The notes under the pieces were generated by a model. The model saw only the letters and a program-made list of their open reading frames with translations. It did no database searches and had not been told where the DNA came from. From Vermamoeba vermiformis (lineage: Eukaryota; Tubulinea; Echinamoebida): a DNA stretch of 64,000 nt. Both the position numbers and the translations under genes were made by a program. The stretch's first letter is position 1, and every line of letters starts with the position of its first letter. Positions 9,577 to 21,500 of this stretch are shown piece after piece. The stretch is from the NCBI GenBank assembly GCA_045837725.1, contig JBEWZL010000057.1, forward strand, positions 30,851-94,850, written 5' to 3'.

Positions 9577-12500
9577 ATGACCGAATATCATTTTGTAGTG
9601 CATAACCAACCGCAACAACCCGAGCTATTGGCGGTTTTAGAAAGTGGTATGAAAACAAAACTAATTTGTTTGAACTAATTCTCTCTAATACGATCTCTTA
9701 CCTTAAAGTCGAAGCCAATGTTGTTGAAATTGGTGATATTATTTACGCCATAGCACCAACGAGCATTGTTGCTCGGATTCAGGATCAGCACGGGGAGATC
9801 TTCAATTCTTCAACCTTCCGTTCCCGATGGCCTTCTACTCTGCGTTTAAATAATCAATATGCGTCAGTTACGCATGAAAGGCGTGCAAAAGAAACGACTC
9901 GAGAATTGATTGAAAGATTTTTTCCCAAATCTGTAAGTTCGATCATTTTGCCTTAACGCGAGACTAACATTCCTTATAGACTGAGGTTAACGTCGATAAC
10001 GTTGTCGTCAGTAGCATCACCAAGAACCAAATGACTTGGGGCACGCAGAAATTTGAGACTTTGGAGTTTGTCGCAAACTTCGAATCCGCGCTGATTAACA
10101 TTTTGGTCGAAGATAGCGGCAATAGAAATCACGATACTTTGCACCTATTCTCTAGATTCGTATCCCCTGATACCCTTTCGTCGATGGCCAGTCGCCTTTC
10201 TGGAGCTGGATCAACTGCTGAAATTCCTTTCACCCAAAAACCAGAACTAGCAAGCGCTACCTTCATCGACCAGTTCGTCAACATTGTTGCACTCAATGGC
10301 TCCAAAGTAGCTCTTCATGAAGTGGACAACAACCGTGAGATCTCGTACGCAGCACTCAACAAGCTCGCGAACAAAATCGCCCACGCCATCATAGAGAAGA
10401 GACCAAGAAGCAAGTTGCCTGTTGGAGTATTCATGAATAGATCAGTCAACTGTGTTGCTGCAATGATTGGAGTACTCAAGGCTGGATGTGCATACTTACC
10501 ACTCGATCCATCGTATCCAAAACAAAGACTTGACTCCATGATTGAAACATCGAAATGCGAGTTGATTCTTGTTGATGATTCAACGATCACGAGTGCAAGT
10601 GATTTGATCCAAGACAAAGCATCCGTCAATGTTGATGAATTATCGACAATGTTCAGTGAAGACAATCCAAACGTGCAAGTGTCTTCAGACGATCTAATGT
10701 ACGTCATCTTCACTTCTGGAAGCACGGGAACATCCAAAGGGAGTGATGGCTACGCACGCGTCAATGATGAACAGATTGAATTGGATGTTGGACACGTTCA
10801 AGGCAGAAGAAAATGAAGTGTTCCTGTTCAAGACCAAACTGTCATTCATCGATCACATCACGGAGCTGTTAACTGGCTTACTATGTGGAGGTCGAGTTGT
10901 AGTGGCATCAGATGACTTGGTGGCCAATGTGGAACGACTGCTCGATGTACTTGCCGAACAAGCTGTTACTCGTTTAGTCGTGGTCCCTTCGTACTTGAAA
11001 GCTTTGTGCCAATCTTTGCAAATAAGACCTCGCAACTTAGCCCTACGTTATTGCTTCACGAGTGGCCAGCGGTTGGATTCATCCACAGCACGAGCAGCGT
11101 TGCGAATGCTACCTAGCACGTTGCTTGTGAATCTTTATGGTTCAAGTGAAGTGGCCGGCGACGTCACCTATGCGATAATTAAACATCCAGCTGACATAAC
11201 AATTGGTGTTCCGATAAGCAATGCACGTGTTATCCTCGAACCTACCAGTGATGGTGAGCCAAATGAAGGCGAGATTCTCGTTGGTGGTGTGCCAATCGTT
11301 CGAGACATCGTTGGAGCAAGCAGCGCTAACAAATTCTGCACTATTGACAACGTGCGCTACTACAAGACCGGTGACATTGGTAGACGGCTTGAAGATGGGA
11401 GAATTGAGTTCGTTGGAAGAATTGACGACCAAGTCAAAATAAGAGGTTTTCGTGTCGAGCTTGGAGAAGTCGAAGAGTGCACAAGACAAGTGAAGCAAGT
11501 TGAAGATTGTGCTGCCGTCTTCGATGAAGTGAAACAGCAGTTGGTGCTCTTTGTCAAGCCAGAGAACTGTGATATTGAACAGGTGAAGAGTCACATCAAG
11601 ATTAGTCTTCCGGAGCAATGTAATCCAAGTTTGATTTTGGCAATCGACAACATTCCCTTGACACCAAATGGTAAAACAGACCGCTTGAAGTTGAAGCAAC
11701 GAGTCAACGAAACTCTCAGTGGATTGCAGATCGTCAACAAGCCAACAACTGCTTTGGAGCAGAGCATTCACGACATTTGGAAGCTAGTGCTTGAACGAGA
11801 CGTGGATCTTCAAACTGACTTCTTTGCGCTCGGCGGACATTCATTGCATTCCATTCAAATTCTGTCGCTCATGAAAGCAAATCTCAATTTAGATATCAAA
11901 AGCCACGACTTCTTTGGCAACCCTTCAATTAGCCAATTAGTGCAATTCGTCGAAAATAATCAAGATCAACTCACCAGTCCGATGGCTAATGTGCCAATCC
12001 ACAACGAGAGCGATGAATATGTTCCGAGCACTCCATTCCAACACCAAATGTTCTTCGTACAAATGCTAAAGCCTACTTCAAGCGCGCTGAATGTTTGCAG
12101 TGCCTTGCATCTCAGGGGACAACTGGACATCGTATTAAACACGGGTCAGGATCTCCCTAGTTCAAGTGGTGAATAAAGGGTCTCATGCGACTCTTCGTTC
12201 ATCAATTTCCAACTCGCCGTGCATCAAACGAATGCCAAAGATCTTGTGGACTGCTTGAAACAAGAAGTAAGTCGAGCATTCAACCTCGTCACTGGTCCCT
12301 TGTACAACATCGTATTGTTTGAGTGTGGACCTGAAGACCACTGTCTCATGGTGAATTGCCATCACTCGATCGTTGACGCTTGGTCGATGGAGCTGATAGA
12401 GCAGGAGATCGCCTCTCTTTACAACGGAAAAGAGTTGCTACCACTGGACGAAGAGTTCTCTAACTATGCCCATGCTGAACGAAGTCGTGTTGTTAGTGAA

Positions 12501-15500
12501 GAGCACATGGAATATTGGCTGCAAGCTATCGAAAAGAACTACGTACGTCGTGTGCACGATGAAATCAAATCCACAAGACGGATTCAGCAATACTTCGACT
12601 TCGATAAGGTACTTGCACCTATTAATAATAACATCAGTTAATTAATGAGAACTTTTTAAACCAGGGTCTTAGCGATTTAGTGCGGAATTACGCTAGAAAT
12701 CAGCAGTGCACTCCGTCTTGTGTGCTTCTGACTGCCTTTCAAAAACTGCTCTACGAAAATAACTCACGTGTTGGTCTCTTGGCATATCCTGTCACCAATC
12801 GAAATTCTTTGGCGTTGTCTTCAGTGGTTGGCCCAATCTTCAATACAATGCTGCACCAGTTAAAACAAGTAGACTACACACGCCCGTTTTCCCAGCTGGT
12901 TGCGGAGAACTTCAAGCTTTGGAAAGAAGAACTCCGCTACAACACTTTGCCGCTTGCCACAATTTTGTCGAAATTCCGCGGCAATCAGGGTGACGCACGT
13001 TCGCTAGTTGAAGTAATGTTCACGTTTTGGAACGCGAAACAATGCAGCAATCTCTTCAATGGGCTTAGCAACAAATACGTGGAGTTTTTCACCGATGATT
13101 CACAATTTCCTATCGAAGTGAATTTCACAGAGAGAGACGGAGAGCTGCGTTGCATGGTTGACTACAATTTCTCCTATCTGGCCATTGACGCTGCACAGTT
13201 CAAAGCTCGCTTGACCGAGATTCTAACGCAGGCATTCAATAATAACGAATCTCCAGTCGTCAGCAGATCCGTTATTAACAGCCCACCCAAAGTAATCTAC
13301 GGTGACTCTGTGGCAGTAATGAGGAGATGCCTCCACCAAGCTTTTGAAGATCAAGCTGCCGTACACGTAGAAGACATTGCCATTTTTTGTTCGCTGACAA
13401 AAATCTCGTACGCGGATCTCAACAAGCTCGCAAACAGAATTGCCCACGCCATCATAGAGAAGAGGCCAAGAAGCAAGTCGCCTGTTGGAGTGTTCATGAA
13501 TAGATCAGTCAACTGCGTTGCTGCAATGATTGGCGTACTCAAGGCTGGATGTGCATACTTACCACTCGATCCATCGTATCCAAAACAAAGACTTGACTCC
13601 ATGATTGCAACGTCAAAATGCGAGTTGATTCTTGTTGATGATTCAACGATCACGAGTGCAAGTGATTTGATCCAAGACAAAGCATCCGTCAATGTTGACG
13701 AATTATCGACAATGTTCAGTGAAGACAATCCAAACGTGCAAGTGTCTTCAGACGATCTGATGTACGTCATCTTCACTTCTGGGAGCACGGGAACGCCAAA
13801 GGGAGTGATGATTCCTCACTCGAATGTTCTTAATGTCAGTTCGGTACTTCAACGACAAGCTCCAGATCTGTGCCAAAGACAAGGTGCTCGCACATACTTC
13901 ATTCAACTTCGACATTTCAGTGCTTGAAATCTGGTGCGCGCTGACAACAGGAGCGTCAATTGAGCTAATGGAGAAGACGCTTGAGCACGCTGCCTCGTTA
14001 GGAGATGAATTGATCACGAAGGGCATTACGGTGGCCCAAGCTACTCCAAGTCTCTGGAAATTGTCGTTTGCAAGCCCCTGGAAGGCTCCACATACGCGCA
14101 TTATCGTCGGTGGAGAAGCTCTGACCATTGACGTCGCCCAACAACTGGTCAAGCGCGCTGGGCGGGTCTTCAACGCCTATGGCCCCACCGAAACAACTAT
14201 ATGGTCAACTTGCAACGAACTGAGTCCAACGCAGGTCCTATCAACATGCTGCATTGGCAAGCCTATCTGGAATACGCAAGTCACTGTACTTACTAGACTC
14301 CACGGACGGGGCCGGCGAAATAGTCATTGCTGGTGACGGAATATTTGGAGGATACATCAATCAACCTGAAAGAACGAGTGAGAAGACTCTCGTATTAAAC
14401 AATGCTCGTTTTTACCGAACTGGCGACCGCGGAAGATTGCTGAACGATGGAAGTATCGAATATATCGGAAGAATTGACGACCAAGTCAAAATAAGAGGTT
14501 TTCGTGTCGAGCTTGGAGAAGTCGAAGAGTGCGCAAGACAAGTGAAGCAAGTTGAAGATTGTGCTGCTGTCTTCGATGAACTGAAACAGCAGTTGGTGCT
14601 CTTTGTCAAGCCAGAGAACTGTGATATTGAACAGGTGAAGAGTCACATCAAGATTAGCCTACCAATGCAATGCGTTCCGAACTTAGTCTTGACGACTACC
14701 ACAATTCCGTTGACGTTGAACGGCAAAACAAATCGTCTGGAGCTAAAGAAGCGAGCAAGAGAGGTCCTGGAGCAGCGACAAATCGTCAACAAGCCAATAA
14801 CTGCCGTAGAACAAAGCATTCACGACATTTGGAAGCACGTCTTCAATAGCAGCGCAGATATTGACGTCCATACCGACTTCTTTTCGCTTGGCGGCCATTC
14901 TCTTCATACAGTTCAGATCGTATCAACAATCGGAGCCAATTTGAACGTGCAAATTACGCTGCAAGACTTCTTCGGCTGTCCTACAATTAGCCAACTTGCT
15001 AAATTAGTAGAAAACGAATTAGCAGCGCAGAAGACGCTGAAATCGTTCGTCGAGGTGCTCACCGATGACTTGCAATTCACTGTCACGCCTCCAACCACTG
15101 TAGACCACAACCAATACCAGGAGGTCGTTCTCTTGACTGGTGCTAGTGGGTTTGTTGGCATGAAAGTCCTCGAAGCATTGCTCCAAAGACGGAAGGATTG
15201 TACCGTCTACTGTTTGTCTCGTCATGTGGCCAAGCTTGTTGCCGAAGTCGATTCTCGTCTGGCCGTTTATTCATCAAGAATACGCTGCATCGAAGGAAAG
15301 CCTGAATTGCCTTCGCTTGGGCTTGCCAAAGAAAGCTACGCTGATCTGCGAAACAAAATTACCAAAATCGTTCACTGTGGAGCCGAAGTCAACTTCTTAA
15401 AGGATTACCTGCACCTAGCTTCAAACGTAGAGTCGACTAAACACCTGATAGAATTCGCAGCTGACAAAGGCATACCGCTGATTTACATAAGTACCAACAA

Positions 15501-16033
15501 TCCGTTCTATTTGGATCCAGAAGAGAACATTGCGACATTGAGTAGAGAACTTTCCGAATACTATGGGCTACATTCAAACCAAATTAGTATCGGAATACAT
15601 AGTACAGAAAAATCTACGACATTACACGATCATCAGGCTTCCATTGGTGTCTTCAAGATCTCTCACGGACGACTGCAATCAAAACGAACTGTTGATGGCG
15701 GTCCTGAAGTCATCCTCTTCGTTGGGAATCTATCCAGACATACAAGCTGAGATTGACGTGTTGCCGGTAGACATCGTTTGCCGAATATTGGCGGACATCA
15801 TCGAAAATCCCGAGAAACACGCGAGGCTTTTGTCGATCTCGAACAACGAGCCACTGACTCTCAAAGATATTGTCGAGCGCGTTGGTCTGCAGCTTAAGTC
15901 GTCTTCGTTGGAAAACTGGAAACGAAAGAGCGGTACTGATTTCGCTAAATTTCTGGCCATTCTGCACGAAAATGCGTTCCCGCCCAAAGTACGGCACGGC
16001 AGGTTTAGATTTGTAGAGGACACGTGGTCTTAG
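9577..16033 (+). CDS. Dimodular nonribosomal peptide synthetase, (N)-A-T-C-A-T-R
   Basis: Exons 9577-9646, 9709-9932, 9980-12608 and 12665-16033. The ~210-residue N-terminus is unrecognised and lacks HHxxxDG. A1 spans about 10270-11720 (TSGSTGTSKG, GRIDDQVKIRGFRVELGE, NGKTDR); T1 has LGGHSL near 11830; C has HHSIVDAW near 12362; A2 about 13330-14760 (TSGSTGTPKG, NGKTNR); T2 has LGGHSL near 14890; the terminal thioester reductase has TGASGFVG and YIQTK. The reductase should release a dipeptide as an aldehyde or alcohol using NAD(P)H. The order matches bacterial pyrazinone synthetases. Odd points: one-base frame changes near 10735, 13838, 14285 and 15560, and a shortened, frame-broken start of the C domain near 12140-12200; so it may be decaying, or the assembly is imperfect here. 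AATAAA at 16058. Confidence 0.85.
10342..10747 (+). repeat. Duplicated A-domain block 1 (copy in A1; partner 13405-13809)
   Basis: About 405 bp roughly 95% identical by eye to 13405-13809, covering the N-terminal half of the adenylation domain up to the TSGSTG motif. Long runs are identical, including silent sites. The sequence just after it is unrelated at the DNA level between the two modules. Confidence 0.9.
11415..11613 (+). repeat. Duplicated A-domain block 2 (copy in A1; partner 14467-14665)
   Basis: About 200 bp roughly 97% identical by eye to 14467-14665, covering the A8 region (GRIDDQVKIRGFRVELGE) and the C-terminal subdomain start. It resumes identity after a ~650-bp divergent substrate-binding core. 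Confidence 0.9.
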
Positions 16034-16640
16034 TACTACACCAATCAATCTTGCTTGAATAAAATTGTGTTTTGTGTGGTAGATCTGAAAAAATATTGTT
16101 AGTTAGGAGCACAACGCTTCGAGAACAACTACTAAGCTATTTGAGGAATATTTATGTACGAATTGACGGAGGCAGCTGCGCAGGCCTTGTACGTACTTTA
16201 GATTTGACAATGTCTCATCAGAATTCTAAATATTAAAATACCGCCAAAAAATTATTCAATATAAAATGCAACTTCCTTTATATTGGTTTTTTGCATATTT
16301 TCCAAGAGGCACGGTGCTCTATTTTTTTTTTGGTTAAATCTTACCTTTTTTCCAACAGATCTTGCATTGTCGACAGTTGCTCGTGATATTTGTTACGAAG
16401 CGTTGTGTATTGAAACGCGAGCAATAAAATGTAAGTTACATTATACAGAATCAAATCTAGAGCTTCCGAATCTCTACTTGGAAAATAAAATTAATAGATT
16501 TACCTCAGGTGAAGGTCTAAGCAGAGTCACAACGTGGTGCGTAGCTTTATGACCGAGCAAAGTAAGTCAAAATTAAAATTCCAATCGTTTTGTTTTATCT
16601 ATTCCGGCCCTACAAACAAAACAAAGTCACGTCACCATCT
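16034..16640. other. Intergenic region between NRPS and bactofilin-like gene A
   Basis: Contains the NRPS polyadenylation signal AATAAA at 16058-16063 and the 3' flank of the convergent gene. Beyond AT-rich sequence and a poly-T run near 16320, I see no gene or repeat. Confidence 0.5.
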
Positions 16641-17384
16641 CTAAAGCGACGAATGTTGCTTGTGTTGAACGTGGCTATCGGGAGAGGTGTTGAGATTTCC
16701 AGAATAGTACACCACGTCCACCTTGCTTCCCTTCGACAACGTGACGTTCTTCGCGCGCACCTCCTTCGCTCTAGTGTTCTCTAGCACGACGTCTCCTTCT
16801 GAGATCACACGACTGGCTACTTCAAAGCCCGGAGTACCTGCTTTCGCCTCGATCTTGATGGAGTGCTGGCCGTACAAGTCTCGCACCTCGCTCTTGGATT
16901 CAGAGTCACACTTGAACGAGATGTTTTGACCTGAAAGCACGTTAGTGATCATGCGACCAACACCAGTGAAGTTCGTGGCTTCGATATTCTGCGAGACATT
17001 AAGAAATCCGATGTGATTGAGTTTCTCAACTTTCACGCTGCCACCGACGGCGAGCATTCCAGTGACAGAGACGCTGTTGCAATTGACGTTGCCTTCGACA
17101 GTAACAGGACCAATCACATCGATAGAATTTGTCAGATCGCCTTTGCAATACATTGGGCCGAAGTGAGTGGAGCCAGAGTTGCTTGAGAAAGTTGGTCCGT
17201 AGGTCTCAGAACTGCCCGGAATGTACTTGCGAGCGAAGGGAGGAACGTAGGCTTGCCAGTCTTCGTTGCCGGATTCGGGGCTTGAGGGAGGAGAGCTCGA
17301 AGATGACGCATGATTGTGCCAATTGTGAGGGCACTGGCCGTGGCTATGGTTTGGAATGAACTTTGTCCAGAAGGGTTCAGTCAT
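16641..17384 (-). CDS. Bactofilin-like beta-solenoid protein A (no signal peptide)
   Basis: 247 residues, single exon. The N-terminal ~90 residues are disordered (His-, Ser- and Pro-rich: poly-Ser, SPPSSPES) and contain DWQAYVPPFARKY. From STHFGPM onward the chain is a run of short beta strands with periodic small and Val/Ile residues (IDVIGPVTVEGNVNCNSVS, TGMLAVGGSVKVEKL), as in bactofilin/polymer-forming solenoids, which assemble into filaments without nucleotide. Paralogue of the gene at 17694-18389: both share DW..YVP.F, TH[FY]G and the end ..V..NVTL...........Y..NL. Bactofilins are mainly bacterial, so transfer is possible; family assignment is by pattern only. CACGTG at 17481-17486 lies about 100 bp upstream. 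Confidence 0.6.
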   Translation of the reverse strand: MTEPFWTKFIPNHSHGQCPHNWHNHASSSSSPPSSPESGNEDWQAYVPPFARKYIPGSSETYGPTFSSNSGSTHFGPMYCKGDLTNSIDVIGPVTVEGNVNCNSVSVTGMLAVGGSVKVEKLNHIGFLNVSQNIEATNFTGVGRMITNVLSGQNISFKCDSESKSEVRDLYGQHSIKIEAKAGTPGFEVASRVISEGDVVLENTRAKEVRAKNVTLSKGSKVDVVYYSGNLNTSPDSHVQHKQHSSL

Positions 17385-17693
17385 GACTTGCTTGCGTGGT
17401 TTTGAGTGCGATAAGATTTAAAATTAATCGATGTGAAGTTTTTTTTGTTTTTGACGTATTCTTATTCTTAGTAACACAAGCACGTGATTTCTCGCGCACG
17501 ACGGACATAAGAATACAATCTGCCTATTCTTTAGCCTTTCGCTGAAAATTTTCACTTGCAGTTCAATTCTTCGTTCCTAACTTTCGAAAGATATTCTTTA
17601 CCTCAATGCACTATTCTTATGCAATTTACTCTATTCTAATCGTTTATTTACTTGAATACCAATACAGTAGTCTCGTCTACTCATTACAAAGAA
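17385..17693. other. Spacer between bactofilin-like genes A and B
   Basis: 309 bp holding the promoter of gene A (CACGTG at 17481-17486, AT-rich stretch near 17410) and the 3' end of gene B. Several ATTCTT/ATTCTA stretches recur between 17455 and 17640 but form no clear repeat unit. No gene seen. Confidence 0.4.
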
Positions 17694-18389
17694 TTAGATT
17701 TGTTGTTTGCTCTCCACATCCGAGTGAAATTCGGTCAAATTAGTGGAGTACGTGAGTGATTCAACGTGAGAGTGAAATAAGGTAACATTTTCTCCGCGAA
17801 CACTCTTCGCAAACACATTATGCAGCACTATGTTCTTTCCTACGATGCTGTTCACTTTAACTTTGGGTGTGTTCTCCTTCGTTTTGATGAGTACTGAGTC
17901 TGCGTTGATTTCGCTAATCGACGAGGACGAGTCAATTTTCAATTCAATTGCCTTCGCTGAGATTGATTTGGCTTGCACATTGCCTACGACAGAGCAGGTT
18001 TCGGTTTTAATGTCATTCGCAGTCAAGGCACCAGTGACAGTCAGCTTTGCTACTACAGAAGATCCAAGGATAGAGAGCGGTCCAGTGACGGTTACCTCTT
18101 CAGCTTTTAAGTTGCCGCGGATAGTAGCGCTTCCGTAGACTTTTAACTCGTTGGATGTGCAGCCATTTTTTACGACCAAGGATCCATAGTGCGTTAGAGA
18201 TTTCTCAAGAGAGTCAACGACCTTTTCGCCGTAAGTTGCATCAGATTCCCAGCCATCGAGGTTGTGCCATTGTTGATCCCAGTCTCGTGCCTCGTCATCC
18301 AGATCCACAAACTTTGGCACATACTTTCGCCAGTCAAAGCACAGGGTCATGCCAATAAGTATAAATATGAACACGATATTCGAGCGCAT
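17694..18389 (-). CDS. Bactofilin-like beta-solenoid protein B (secreted form)
   Basis: 231 residues, single exon. Begins with a clear signal peptide (MRSNIVFIFILIGMTLCFDW), followed by DWRKYVPKF, the same motif as in paralogue A, and then a strand-rich solenoid (LKVYGSATIRGNLKAEEVT, TGPLSILGSSVVAKLTVTG, SVVGNVQAKSISAKAIEL). Function is probably structural: a polymer-forming or cell-surface solenoid outside the cell or in the secretory pathway. It is divergent from the LanM gene, with only 124 bp between start codons, so the two likely share a promoter. That pairing, and not homology, is the only hint that it belongs with lanthipeptide synthesis. Confidence 0.6.
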   Translation of the reverse strand: MRSNIVFIFILIGMTLCFDWRKYVPKFVDLDDEARDWDQQWHNLDGWESDATYGEKVVDSLEKSLTHYGSLVVKNGCTSNELKVYGSATIRGNLKAEEVTVTGPLSILGSSVVAKLTVTGALTANDIKTETCSVVGNVQAKSISAKAIELKIDSSSSISEINADSVLIKTKENTPKVKVNSIVGKNIVLHNVFAKSVRGENVTLFHSHVESLTYSTNLTEFHSDVESKQQI

Positions 18390-18513
18390 TTGGGGTCTTC
18401 AGTTGTGTTGTTGTTAATCGTTTTAAGAATTGATTTGAAAGAATTGAGCGAAAAGCTATTAAAATTTGTTTTTCGGAATAAGCCATTTCTATTCTTTATT
18501 AAGAAAGGACAAC
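18390..18513. promoter_or_regulatory. Bidirectional promoter of bactofilin-like B and LanM
   Basis: 124 bp between divergent start codons, AT-rich, with no other gene. It must carry both 5' ends, implying linked expression. No TATA box or E-box is evident. Confidence 0.5.
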
Positions 18514-21500
18514 ATGGATTTGAAGCAATTCAACGCACTATTTAAAGATAGGTTACCTTGGGGAAGATCTTTGCTTTACGCCCCTCATTTGTGCAAGAGC
18601 TTGGAGGCTATTTTACCCGTCCTCGAGCAAATAAGCAAGATAGATCCTTTAAAAGTGCTATCGGAACTCGTGAAAGCATGGCTTCAAGAATTGGATTCGT
18701 TGATCTTACCAACAATCGTTCACGAAATTAAAATCGCGGATAAAACTGGAGCTCTTCGCGGTTCTACTTCCGAAGAAAAGTATAAAAGGTAATTAAAATA
18801 TAAGTAATCTTAAATTTCTAACAAATTACTTTATTCCCGTAGCTTTTTCAGAGATGCGAATAACAAACTTGCGGCCACTTTCGCTCAACTTCCCAACAAA
18901 TACCCGATGTTAATGGAATATATTAAGCTTTATGTTTCATCAACCGTCTCGAATTTGAAGACAGCATTGGAGCGCTTTGTAAAAGACTCCGAAGAATTGC
19001 AATCTTTGGTATGTAACGCTGCGAAAATGATCCACTACAAGCCTAATGAACAAAATAGGGATCAGTGGTATCGATTCTTCCAACTGATTCTGATAGACAT
19101 GGAAACGGGCAACAAGTTCTCATTTTCGAGTTCGACAACAGCACGAAACTTGTGTACAAGCCCTTTGGAGGTACGTTCATGATTGAACTTTGCGGTTTTA
19201 TGAATTCTCGCCAACAATATTCGCTCAGGGGACAGTGCGCGTGTGTTTACGAACTATTGCAAAGCAATGAACTATCCTAAGATTCCTCGCATTGTTGTGC
19301 CGAGCAATCAGCTGCTGCCTCAAAAGGTAAGTTAGAACACGATCATTCGATCATTAACTAAGAATAATTGCAGTACTATTGGATGGAGTACTTGACCTAT
19401 GCTCCGTGCCAATCAGAGGTTGAGGTGCGACAGTACTTTCACAACGCTGGCAAGCTCCTGTGCATTGCAGAGTCGCTCGTTATGTCTGACGGACACAGCG
19501 ATAACTTGATTGCTAGCGGCAGTGTGCCAGTAGTTGTTGATACGGAGACTATATTTAGACCCCAAGTGTCGCGGTTTGAAAATGAACTTGACACTTTTGA
19601 GAGTAAGATATTAATTGCAATGGAACGGCAGTATCTAAGCGTTATTTTAACAGAGAGATTGAGGATGACACTCTTAGTCCAAGACCCACCAGTTGTGGGT
19701 AAGCAGTTCGATGAGTTGCATGCTGCGTTCCAACAGCACGAAGAAGAAAAGCCAATTAGCGTGTTGTCCTACCATGCAAGTCACGATTTCACAGCTGACA
19801 TCACACTAGAGACCGAGATGAGCGAGATCGCAACAAACAAAGCTGTACCAACTTTGGCGGGAAAAGTCGTGTTCTTGCACGATAATAGTCGATGCATTTA
19901 TGGAAGGTACGTCACTTTATTTGCACCCTCTTATATTAAACTAATGATGCCAAACAAAGGATTTATCGAGGCAAAGCAGTTGCTATTAGCCAATAAGGAG
20001 GTTATTGCAGCTTTGCTTGAGAACATTCAAACACGAGTAATTCTGCGACCAACCGCGTTGTACCTGAATTATCTTAGTGCTCTGAAGCAGCCTTGCCACC
20101 TTGGTTCTAGGGAAGATGCCGAGCTGTTCTTGAGGTACTGGCGCGACTCGAAGTCTTTTTAGTTGCTAAATACTATCCGCAGAACTTCGCTCAAACAGCA
20201 CAACATTGAAGGCGCCAAAAGTTTTGCGAACTACGATGCTCTACTCGATTCAGAAGTAACTCAGTTATTAAGGCTTGATGTCCCCGCATTCTACGCTTTT
20301 GCCGGTGACCTTTCCGTGTGCACTAATACAGAAACGATAGCAAAAGACTTCTTCTTAGCCCCAACTAGCCTTGATTTTGCAAAGGCATTGCTTGACACCC
20401 CATTAAACGACTCGGATCTCAAAGCTTTGCGCGATATCGCGTCAACAAAGGCTAAAATGACGTTTGAAAGTGACAGTAAGTTGATTTATCCTCGTTAATG
20501 ATTACTAACGATTAATAAGGTTTCGCAAAATTTGCGGTTGCTTTAGCGTCTAAGGCGAAGCGTCTTGACGATACAACTACATTCAGGGGTGAGTCTGGAA
20601 AGCTTATTGTCTTTGCAGCGCTTGCAAACGAACAAAAATTAATTGGGTATGTTTGTAAAAACGAAATTAATAGTTGTGTAACCGTTCGTTTAGTGACGCA
20701 GCCAAAATCTTTCACAAAGAAGCTATGTCTCTTATCGATTCCTTGCTCAGCCAGCTTCAGAATTCTGCCATCCAACCTGATGGAGCCGCTCTTGGTACTT
20801 GTTCTGTGTTGTACGCATTGAGCTTGACGGCTTCTACGCTCAAGTGTACCAACTGATAAGATCGTGCAAGCTGCACTCCGCGTGGAGGAGACTGTCGACG
20901 AGTTAGATTTATTGGGTGGCGTAGCAGGAGCGATTTTGTGCCTATTAGCTACTGAACATCTCGTTCAGGATACTCCTGAAGGTAATGACTAACACCCGAA
21001 ATACACGATATATTTACTACCTCATTTCCCTAGGCGCTTTGTTGCTGAGCAAAGCTGAGAGACTGGCGGATGCAATGTTGAATCAATACTCTAGGTGGAA
21101 GAAACTCACGGGAGCGTCACACGGTTATTCTGGATTGATTCTGACGCTGCATCGTTTGTACATGAGAACAAGCCGCGAAAAGTACTTAAACTTCTTGATT
21201 GAGCTGGTGCATATTGAAGACAAGTTTTACTCCCAAGAGTAAGGACAACGCGTAGTCTAATAGTACGGCATTAACGCTAGTCTATAGGCACAGAAACTGG
21301 TTGGATATGCGCGAAGGTATGGACAACTACGATTGGTACACTTGGTGCAACGGGGCACCGGGAATAGCTACAGTTCGAAACTCGATCTACTCTGTGCTGC
21401 CAGACACGATGAAAAGCGATTGGTCAGCGACAGCGATGCAAATCTACGATGATATTCTGGCAAGGTTCGAACAAACGTTGCTGATCAATCAATCTTTGTG

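Noticed and set aside
19907-19959. Possible 53-bp intron in the LanM gene (GTACGT to AAAG)
   Set aside because: Removing it breaks the frame, whereas reading through keeps it, so I leave it as coding.
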